From Candidatus Scatosoma pullistercoris (lineage in GTDB: Bacteria; Bacillota; Clostridia; Christensenellales; Borkfalkiaceae): 12,026 nt of DNA. The DNA lies in the NCBI GenBank assembly GCA_018714725.1, contig DVMZ01000134.1:1-12026 (forward strand), given 5' to 3'. A program made the translations under genes and the position numbers. Position 1 is the first letter of the stretch. The number at the start of each line of letters is the position of its first letter. The notes under the pieces were generated by a model. It was not told where the DNA came from. It made no database searches and saw only the letters and a program-made list of their open reading frames with translations. Of the stretch, positions 7,269-12,026 are shown in pieces.

Positions 7269-8159
7269 TCAGAAATTGATCGTCTCCGTAACTATATAAA
7301 CAATCCGTACCAGGTATCCGTCTTCCGCGCGTTCGCAGCTCTTTTCGACGATTTGTCCGTCGGCGGCCAGATAGCCCTGCGCCAGGGCGCTCTGCCCGTC
7401 GGAAGCGTCGATGACCTCTTCGTACACGCAGGACAGCGTCACGCGCGCGATCGCCGTCACGGGGATTTTCTCCCCTTCGCCGTCCAGGAGATAAGCGCCT
7501 ACAAGCGGTTCGCCCGCCGCCACTTCCTCGCCCGGCGCTTTGAGAGCCGTGCCGCGCAGCACCGCCATCTGCAGAATGGTCCCCGAATGCGCCGCGAGCA
7601 TATCCCCTTCCTGCGGGGAAGGTTCGGAAAACGCAGACAGACGGACTTCCACCCGCACCGTCGTTCCCGATTTTTCCACAGAACAATAACTGACGTCTTT
7701 CAGCGCGAGAATTTTCGCCGTGACTTCCCGCTCTCTGCCGGAAGGATAGAGCGCAAAAGTGCGTATTCCGCTCTCTTCCAGGACAGCGAGCACTTCGCCG
7801 CGATAGGCGTCCGCCCCCTCGACGTCGATGCGGAGCACAAACTGGTTTGCCGCCAGCGTCGCCGCCGCGAACAGAAGTATTCCCGAAAACACGCCGACGC
7901 GTTTCCTGCACCGGTCCAACAGGGCGAGCAAGCCTTCCGGCCCCGCGCTGCGGGCAGTGTAAGGACTGTATACGGTTATATTATAACATACATTGGGATA
8001 AATTGCAAAAACTTTTTCGGTATCTTTTCTCTTTACACTGAAAAGTATTTGGTTTTTTTTGAGTTTTTTTGCATGATAAACGCAGATTCCCTCCCTTTGC
8101 AGCCGGGAAAGGGCGCGTTCGGGGGAAATTCCTTCCAGAATGATTTTTTCCAGCAGCAT
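7269..8159 (-). CDS. yqfD: Sporulation protein YqfD (short form)
   Basis: This is a 296-residue single-pass membrane protein. An N-terminal cytoplasmic part (1-85) is rich in basic residues. A membrane helix follows at about 88-107, and then a POTRA-like stretch (about 108-172: FVLRIDVEGADAYRGEVLAVLEE and following). The rest is an external domain with hallmarks of YqfD, such as the SGTILQMAVLRGTALKAPGEEV segment (192-213). YqfD is a SigE-regulon protein in Bacillus subtilis and is thought to act at the outer forespore membrane; its mechanism is unclear. The Bacillus protein is about 400 residues, so this version is roughly 100 shorter. A GGGAGAAAGG ribosome site lies in the 11-base gap after yqfC. 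The stop is in the same frame as phoH downstream. Confidence 0.88.
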   Translation of the reverse strand: MLLEKIILEGISPERALSRLQREGICVYHAKKLKKNQILFSVKRKDTEKVFAIYPNVCYNITVYSPYTARSAGPEGLLALLDRCRKRVGVFSGILLFAAATLAANQFVLRIDVEGADAYRGEVLAVLEESGIRTFALYPSGREREVTAKILALKDVSYCSVEKSGTTVRVEVRLSAFSEPSPQEGDMLAAHSGTILQMAVLRGTALKAPGEEVAAGEPLVGAYLLDGEGEKIPVTAIARVTLSCVYEEVIDASDGQSALAQGYLAADGQIVEKSCERAEDGYLVRIVYIVTETINF

Positions 8160-8170
8160 TGCCTTTCTCC

Positions 8171-8437
8171 CTATCTGGTTCCGTCCGACAGGCGCACGGA
8201 AACGATGTTTCCCGAAAGCTCCAGGTCCCCGTCGCAGTATTTCTCGATGACAAAACCGCTCCCTTCGATTTCAAGCACTGCCCGGCGAAAGCCCAGAATG
8301 ACCCGCGAAGGGGAAAATTCCCCCACCGTCCTGACGCCCTGGAAATAGCCGCCGCGCCCCGGGAGAACGGTGTACCTCGCCCCGCCGAACAGGTCCTCCC
8401 CGCCGATTTTTTTGAGAATTTCGCCATATAACCGCAT
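8171..8437 (-). CDS. yqfC: Sporulation protein YqfC (YabP/YqfC family)
   Basis: This 88-residue protein is mostly predicted beta strands. It contains the family core of a regulated hydrophobic strand pattern, EFSPSRVILGFRRAVLEIEG (40-59) then FVIEKYCDGDLELSGNIVSVRL (62-83), typical of YabP/YqfC spore-coat-associated proteins. YqfC is expressed under SigE in the mother cell of Bacillus subtilis. The ATG at 8437 is preceded by GGGCAGGA. It is the first gene of the leftward block, about 40 bp downstream of a SigE-like promoter, and is followed after 11 bases by yqfD, its usual partner. Confidence 0.88.
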   Translation of the reverse strand: MRLYGEILKKIGGEDLFGGARYTVLPGRGGYFQGVRTVGEFSPSRVILGFRRAVLEIEGSGFVIEKYCDGDLELSGNIVSVRLSDGTR

Positions 8438-8482
8438 GCGTCCTGCCCATACCTTTTTCTTTTTACGGATCCGATTCCCTTT

Positions 8483-8511
8483 ATTGTATGCCGCAGGCGC
8501 GCGCGTTATGA
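8483..8511 (-). promoter_or_regulatory. SigE-type promoter candidate for yqfC operon
   Basis: On the minus strand a perfect CATACAAT -10 element (8490-8483) is preceded by a 14-base spacer and TCATAAC (8511-8505), whose ATA core sits at the distance expected of mother-cell SigE promoters. The predicted start of transcription is near 8476, about 40 bases before the yqfC ATG. In Bacillus subtilis yqfC-yqfD are transcribed by SigE, so the match is expected from context. Confidence 0.68.
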
Positions 8512-8514
8512 AAA

Positions 8515-8760
8515 CCCCGCCTTCCCCGCCTGATTTCCTGCCGCCTCTTCCCCCCCTCCCCCTCTCTTCCGCCCGCGCCGCTCCCCCGACGCCCGCTTCT
8601 CCCTCTTACCCCCTTCTCTCTTCATCCTTTCTCTTCTCATTTCTCTTACCCCTTCTCTCTTTTCCCGTCTCTTCATCCTTTCTCTTTCCCCGTCTCTTCC
8701 TCGCACTTTTTCACCGTTTCCCGGCCTGCCCTTCCTGCCGCCCTTTCTCTTCCGCCGTAA
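8515..8760. repeat. Pyrimidine-rich tract with short direct repeats between divergent operons
   Basis: The plus strand is strongly C/T-rich here. In 8597-8700 only 7 of 104 bases are purines. A 19-base direct repeat, TCTCTTCATCCTTTCTCTT, occurs at 8617-8635 and 8668-8686, and CTCTTACCCC-like blocks recur nearby. Reading frames on both strands across the tract are compositional and have no recognisable protein features. It sits upstream of both the leftward SigE-like and the rightward SigA promoters, so it is not transcribed from either. Such tracts can form triplex DNA; no function is shown. Confidence 0.7.
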
Positions 8761-8802
8761 AAAATTACCTGTGAGGAAATTTATTTTTCGGCGCTTTTTC
8801 GG

Positions 8803-8831
8803 TTGACAAGACGAAAAACAGATGTTATAAT
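8803..8831 (+). promoter_or_regulatory. SigA (sigma-70 type) promoter of the met operon
   Basis: TTGACA (8803-8808) and TATAAT (8826-8831) are both perfect consensus matches separated by exactly 17 bases. A TG one base before the -10 makes it an extended -10 promoter as well. Transcription should begin near 8838, about 54 bases before the leader-peptide ATG. Such a strong promoter upstream of a terminator fits control by attenuation, not by initiation. Confidence 0.93.
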
Positions 8832-8891
8832 GTAAAAAATAAATCGGGAACGGGTATAAAATTCGTTTTTTGATTTTCGGGAGAAGTTATC

Positions 8892-8999
8892 ATGAACGGA
8901 AAAAGCAGGATGAACGGAATGGAGATGCGCATGTGCGGCATGTGCATGGTTTTCCGCGCGATTTTTTCCGGGAACTTTTCCGCCGGGCAACCGGCCTGA
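8892..8999 (+). CDS. Methionine-rich leader peptide (35 codons)
   Basis: An ATG at 8892 with a GGGAGA ribosome site eight bases upstream opens a 35-codon frame ending in TGA at 8997-8999. Met is encoded at residues 1, 7, 10, 12, 14, 17 and 19, and Cys at 15 and 18, giving the dense run MEMRMCGMCM at 10-19. The remaining residues are unremarkable. The frame lies between a consensus promoter and a perfect intrinsic terminator upstream of a methionine importer operon. This matches amino-acid biosynthesis leader peptides, whose translation senses charged tRNA. The last Met codon ends at 8948, about 20 bases before the antiterminator arm, so a ribosome stalled on these codons leaves that arm free. 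A function of the peptide itself cannot be excluded but is not needed. Confidence 0.8.
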   Translation: MNGKSRMNGMEMRMCGMCMVFRAIFSGNFSAGQPA

Positions 9000-9037
9000 C
9001 CCAGAGGCTGTAAACATCGCTCTGAGGGAAGTTTCCG
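8969..9037 (+). promoter_or_regulatory. Antiterminator pairing of the met leader
   Basis: Bases 8969-8980 (CGGGAACUUUUC) can form 12 consecutive pairs, three of them G-U, with 9026-9037, the 5' arm of the terminator plus one loop base. The two structures are mutually exclusive. The antiterminator would enclose two small hairpins: 8982-8995, with a GCAA tetraloop and five G-C rich pairs, and CAGAG/CUCUG at 9002-9024. The 5' arm lies inside the leader reading frame, so ribosomes translating to the stop codon would disrupt it. Found by reading, not by energy computation. Confidence 0.68.
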
Positions 9038-9061
9038 CGGGAAACTTCCCTCATTTTTTTT
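9024..9061 (+). terminator. Intrinsic terminator (attenuator) before metQ
   Basis: GAGGGAAGTTTCC (9024-9036), a GCG loop and GGAAACTTCCCTC (9040-9052) make a perfect 13-bp stem, followed by A and eight T residues (9054-9061). It stands between the met promoter and metQ, with no gene except the leader peptide before it. It must therefore be regulated for the operon to be expressed. Confidence 0.95.
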
Positions 9062-9174
9062 GCGGTTTCCGGATCGTCGGCATCGTCCCGTCACGCCGTT
9101 CCGGCATCATGCCGCGACAAGCCTGCCAATCCCCTTCCCTTTTTCTCAAAAATTCACTCATACAGGAGACTTTT

Positions 9175-10029
9175 ATGAAAAAAACCATTTGTCTGTTGCT
9201 TTCTCTGTTTTTGAGCGCGGGAGCCGCTTCCTTTGCCGGATGTTCGGACGACGGCATCAAAATCGCTCTGCCCAACGACGCCACCAACGAAGCGCGCGCG
9301 CTGCTGCTTCTGGAAGACCTGGGCTGGATCACGCTGAAAGAGGGTGCGGACATCACCGCCACTCCCCGCGACGTCGAAGAAAACCCTTATTCAATCGAAT
9401 TTGTCGAAACGGAAGCGGCGCAGATTCCCCGTATTTTACAGGATGTGGATTATGCCGTCATCAATTCCAACTATGCCCTGGACGCAGGAATCAATCCCAT
9501 TTCCGACAGTCTGGCCATCGAAGAGGCGGACGGGAATCCCTATTCCAACATTCTCGCCGTAAAGTCGGGAAATGAAAACACCCCCGCAATCCGTGCGCTC
9601 GTCGCCGCGCTTTCCAGCCGGCGCGTGGCGGATTTCATCGAAGAGACGTACGGCGGAGCCGTCATTTCTTCGGTGGCGGAGCCGGGCGACGGATATGACG
9701 CGGCCCTGGATTATGCGGCGCTGGCGGGAACTTCCGTCTCCGTCGCGGCATCGCCCACCCCGCACGCCGAAATTCTCAAAGAGGCAAAAGAGATTCTCGC
9801 AGAGAAGAGCATCACGCTGGTAATCCGCGAATACAGCGACTACATTCAGCCTAACAACGTCGTTTACGAAGGGGAGATCGACGCCAACTACTTCCAGCAC
9901 CTCCCCTATCTCGAGGATTTCAATGCTCAGAACGGAACCGATCTCGTGTCCGTGCTGGCCGTGCACCTCGAACCGCTCGGGCTCTACGGCGGAAAACAGA
10001 GCTCGCTGGACGCGGTCACGAAAAAATAA
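9175..10029 (+). CDS. metQ: Circularly permuted methionine-binding lipoprotein (MetQ/NlpA family)
   Basis: ATG at 9175 has an AGGAG ribosome site (9164-9168) and gives 284 residues. A lipoprotein signal ends in FAGC with the lipidated Cys at 23. Right after it comes the sequence normally found in the second half of MetQ: KIALPNDATNEARALLLL (29-46), the NPYSIEFVETEAAQIPR segment (70-86), VDYAVINSNYALDAG (91-105) and NPYSNILAVK (121-130). A linker at about 166-187 leads to what is normally the first half: SVAASPTPHAEIL (189-201), SDYIQPN (221-227), GEIDANYFQHLPYL (233-246) and EPLGLYGGKQSSLD (266-279). The order of the halves is thus swapped, with both complete. Expected ligand-pocket residues (PH, DY, FQH, NEAR, NSNY) are all present. 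Substrate binding for the adjacent MetN-MetI is inferred from the family. Confidence 0.93.
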   Translation: MKKTICLLLSLFLSAGAASFAGCSDDGIKIALPNDATNEARALLLLEDLGWITLKEGADITATPRDVEENPYSIEFVETEAAQIPRILQDVDYAVINSNYALDAGINPISDSLAIEEADGNPYSNILAVKSGNENTPAIRALVAALSSRRVADFIEETYGGAVISSVAEPGDGYDAALDYAALAGTSVSVAASPTPHAEILKEAKEILAEKSITLVIREYSDYIQPNNVVYEGEIDANYFQHLPYLEDFNAQNGTDLVSVLAVHLEPLGLYGGKQSSLDAVTKK

Positions 10030-10051
10030 TCTGCCGGGTACGGGAACAGTC

Positions 10052-11062
10052 ATGATAGAAATCAGAAATTTATCCAAAACTTTCACGACGGAAAACGGGG
10101 AAACGGAAGTTCTCAAAAACGTCTCCCTGTCTATCCGGGACGGGGAAATCTACGGCATCATCGGCGCGAGCGGCGCGGGCAAAAGCACGCTTTTGCGCAG
10201 TCTGAACATGCTGGAACGCCCGACCTCGGGCAGCGTGCTGATCGACGGCGAAGACGTGAGCGCGCTTCGGGGCAAAGCGCTGCGCGAAGCCCGGAAAAAG
10301 ACGGCGATGATCTTCCAGGATTTCAATCTGCTGATGCAACGGACTTGCCTGAAAAACGTCTGTTTCCCGATGGAACTGGCGGGAATCAGGAAAGCCGAAG
10401 CAAGGGAACGCGCGAAAAAACTGCTGGAAACGGTGGGGCTTTCGGAAAAGGCGGACGTCTATCCCGTCCGGCTTTCGGGCGGACAGCGCCAGCGCGTGGC
10501 GATCGCCCGCGCGCTGGCGTCCGATCCGAAAATTCTGCTCTGCGACGAACCCACCAGCGCGCTCGATCCGCAGACGTCGAAATCGGTGCTCGGCCTCATC
10601 CGGGAGATCAACCGCGCGACGGGAATCACCGTCGTCATCATCACGCACCAGATGAGCGCCGCGGAAGAGATCTGCGACCGGGTGGCCATTCTCGACGGCG
10701 GAAGCGTCGCCGAAGAGGGAGAGGTCAACGAAGTGTTTTCCCGCCCCCGGTCGGCGGCGGCAAAGCGGCTGGTCTTTCCCGATCTGCCCGAAGAAGGGGC
10801 AGCGCAGCAACCGGGAGAAAAGAGACTGCGCGTGATATTTCACGGCGCCGCGGCGGCCGGTTCGCCGCTCATCGCAACCCTGGCTATGGAAAAACGCATT
10901 GCCGTCAGCATTCTTTCCGCCTCCATGCGCAACCTCGGCGAAAAAGTGTACGGCAACATGCTGCTGTCCGTCCCGACGGCGGAAGCGGCGAAACAGACGA
11001 TCGGGTACCTCAGAAGCGTCCCCGACGTATTCGCGGAGGAGGTGACGGACGATGTCGTTTGA
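10052..11062 (+). CDS. metN: Methionine ABC transporter ATPase MetN
   Basis: The 336-residue frame starts at ATG 10052, 22 bases after metQ; a farther upstream start inside metQ was rejected. ABC motifs are complete: Walker A GASGAGKST (38-46), Q-loop Q89, signature LSGGQRQRV (141-149), Walker B ILLCDEP (161-167, E166), D-loop SALD and H-loop H199. Residues from about 258 to the end form a NIL domain, which in E. coli MetN binds methionine and inhibits transport when the cell is replete (trans-inhibition). The enzyme would drive import through MetI. Its end overlaps metI by 11 bases. Control would thus exist at two levels, attenuation of mRNA and allosteric inhibition of the ATPase, if the NIL domain works as in E. 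coli. Confidence 0.96.
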   Translation: MIEIRNLSKTFTTENGETEVLKNVSLSIRDGEIYGIIGASGAGKSTLLRSLNMLERPTSGSVLIDGEDVSALRGKALREARKKTAMIFQDFNLLMQRTCLKNVCFPMELAGIRKAEARERAKKLLETVGLSEKADVYPVRLSGGQRQRVAIARALASDPKILLCDEPTSALDPQTSKSVLGLIREINRATGITVVIITHQMSAAEEICDRVAILDGGSVAEEGEVNEVFSRPRSAAAKRLVFPDLPEEGAAQQPGEKRLRVIFHGAAAAGSPLIATLAMEKRIAVSILSASMRNLGEKVYGNMLLSVPTAEAAKQTIGYLRSVPDVFAEEVTDDVV

Positions 11063-11816
11063 TTTGCTTGCCTATTCCCTGTTTTCGGCGGAAGCCTGGA
11101 CGGAAGCCTGGGATATTTTTCTCACCGAATTTCCTCTGGCCCTGTGGGAGACCCTCTACGTCACCGTGCTTTCCACCCTGTTCGCCTTCCTCATCGGCCT
11201 GCCGCTCGGCGTGCTCCTCGCCTGCGGGGACAAAAACGGCATACTGCCCCTGCCCCGCTGGCTGAAAGTGCTGCTCGGCTTTCTCGTCAACGTGCTCCGC
11301 TCGGTACCTTTCATCATTCTGATGATCATCGTACTGCCCCTGTCCAGAGTGATTGTCGGTACCACGGTAGGGACGACCGCCATGATCGTGCCCCTCGTCG
11401 CCGCCGCCTTCCCCTTTGTGGCGAGAATCGTGGAAAGCAGTATCCGGGAAGTCAGTCCCAACCTCGTGGAAGCGGCGGAGAGCATGGGCGCCACTCCTTT
11501 GCAGATCGTGTTCAAAGTGCTGCTTCCCGAAAGTTTCCCCTCTTTGATCTCCAACCTGACCCTCACGCTGACCAACGTGCTCGGTTACTCCGCAATGAGC
11601 GGTACGATCGGCGGCGGCGGACTGGGCGACATCGCCTACAAGTACGGCTACCTGCGCTACCGCACCGCCGTGCTTCTGCTGGCCGTGCTGTTGCTGATCA
11701 TCCTCGTGCAGATCATTCAGTGCATCGGATCCTACCTGTCCGTGCGCGCGGACAAGAGTCTGAAACCCGCCCTGAAAAAGCGGAAGAGAAAGAACGCGCT
11801 TCCCCTTTCGCCCTAA
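11052..11816 (+). CDS. metI: Methionine ABC transporter permease MetI
   Basis: This 254-residue inner-membrane permease starts inside the end of metN, with GGAGGAGG upstream of ATG 11052. Membrane helices are seen at about 30-57, 73-98, 105-128, 165-190 and 205-230, matching the five-helix MetI core. The cytoplasmic EAA coupling loop, EAAESMGATPLQIVFKVLLPE, lies at 140-160, and the conserved GTIGGGGLGDIAYKYGY at 184-200. It is some 35 residues longer than the E. coli protein, from extra N-terminal residues and a basic C-terminal tail (KKRKRKN at 242-248). With MetN and the permuted MetQ it forms a complete importer. Confidence 0.96.
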   Translation: MSFDLLAYSLFSAEAWTEAWDIFLTEFPLALWETLYVTVLSTLFAFLIGLPLGVLLACGDKNGILPLPRWLKVLLGFLVNVLRSVPFIILMIIVLPLSRVIVGTTVGTTAMIVPLVAAAFPFVARIVESSIREVSPNLVEAAESMGATPLQIVFKVLLPESFPSLISNLTLTLTNVLGYSAMSGTIGGGGLGDIAYKYGYLRYRTAVLLLAVLLLIILVQIIQCIGSYLSVRADKSLKPALKKRKRKNALPLSP

Positions 11817-11942
11817 GCCCCCGGTCTCCCGCAACCAAAGCCGGAAATCGGCAGACACGATCGGGCATAAAAAAGCGGAACAGCCGCGAAAAAAGCATAT
11901 CAGAAAAAACGCGGAAAGCGAATACCGAAAAAGTAAGCAAAA

Positions 11943-11976
11943 CGGCGGGCCGGGAGCAAATGCTCCCGGCCCGCCG
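11943..11976 (-). terminator. Perfect 16-bp inverted repeat, probable leftward terminator
   Basis: Bases 11943-11958 and 11961-11976 are exact reverse complements separated by AA. On the minus strand the hairpin is followed by TTTTGCTTACTTTTT, a broken T-rich tail, so it may end a leftward gene lying right of the window. On the plus strand there is no T-run, and no other clear terminator follows metI within 11817-12026. Confidence 0.5.
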
Positions 11977-12026
11977 CCTTCCGCCCGAAACTCCTTCTCG
12001 GAGGGAAAAGAACTCAATGGAACTGA

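Noticed and set aside
8370..8774. Reading frames across the pyrimidine tract on both strands
   Set aside because: The products are simple Ser/Pro/Leu/Phe or Arg/Glu/Gly/Lys repeats produced by base composition, without credible family features.
8838..9061. SAM riboswitch or T-box in front of metQ
   Set aside because: I looked for the S-box core and for the T-box GGGTGG-type antiterminator; neither is present. The Met-rich reading frame and competing hairpins explain the region better.
9109..9174. Upstream ATG at 9109 as the metQ start
   Set aside because: It lacks a ribosome site and would place 22 residues ahead of a complete lipoprotein signal. ATG 9175 follows AGGAG at a proper distance.
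9923..10051. Upstream start for metN inside metQ
   Set aside because: The added 43 residues are translated from metQ in another frame and have no ABC features; the family begins at the MIEIRNLSK segment.
11869..11887. Small GCGG/CCGC hairpin with six Ts on the minus strand
   Set aside because: Only four base pairs; too weak to call a terminator beside the much stronger hairpin at 11943-11976.
11010..12017. 335-codon leftward frame across metI
   Set aside because: It is antisense to metI and metN; its product is His/Gly/Gln/Asp-rich shadow sequence.
12000..12026. GGAGGG followed by ATG at 12017 as a new rightward gene
   Set aside because: Only three codons are visible before the window ends and the spacing is long at 11 bases, so nothing can be supported.

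Overview
The window comes from a GC-rich genome of the Bacillota, most likely an uncultured member of the Clostridia with the genetic capacity to sporulate. The evidence is a yqfC-yqfD-phoH-yqfF/pgpH-ybeY-era-yqzL-recO gene order typical of Bacillota, two sporulation-family genes, and a candidate SigE-type promoter in front of yqfC. No mobile elements, CRISPR arrays, tRNA or rRNA genes were seen.

Positions 1-8437 hold one long leftward (minus-strand) operon-like block, read from right to left: yqfC, yqfD, phoH, a 7TM-HD phosphodiesterase lacking its external sensor domain, ybeY, era, a 41-codon yqzL and recO. Several junctions are ATGA overlaps or very short gaps. After recO comes a very large gene that runs off the left edge of the window without a stop. 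It encodes a possible winged-helix domain, about 500 residues of Ala/Lys/Glu/Pro-rich low-complexity sequence with two RGRKP AT-hook-like motifs, and the start of an Mrr-type nuclease domain (DGGID). The block joins sporulation-associated membrane proteins, RNA maturation (YbeY, Era, PhoH), cyclic-dinucleotide turnover and DNA repair (RecO).

Positions 8438-9174 are a divergent control region. It holds the SigE-like promoter for the leftward block, a pyrimidine-rich tract, and a textbook rightward SigA promoter. The rightward transcript would begin with a 35-codon Met-rich leader peptide (7 Met and 2 Cys in the first 19 residues), followed by a perfect 13-bp intrinsic terminator and a competing 12-bp antiterminator pairing. 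This has the layout of a ribosome-mediated attenuator that senses methionyl-tRNA.

Positions 9175-11816 are the genes controlled by it: a methionine ABC importer metQ-metN-metI. The binding protein is circularly permuted. Right after the lipoprotein signal comes what is normally the second half of MetQ, and the normal first half follows at the C-terminus. The rest of the window (11817-12026) is non-coding as far as can be seen and contains a perfect 16-bp inverted repeat that reads best as a leftward terminator.

The two most notable observations are the permuted MetQ and the methionine leader-peptide attenuator, which sit in the same transcription unit.
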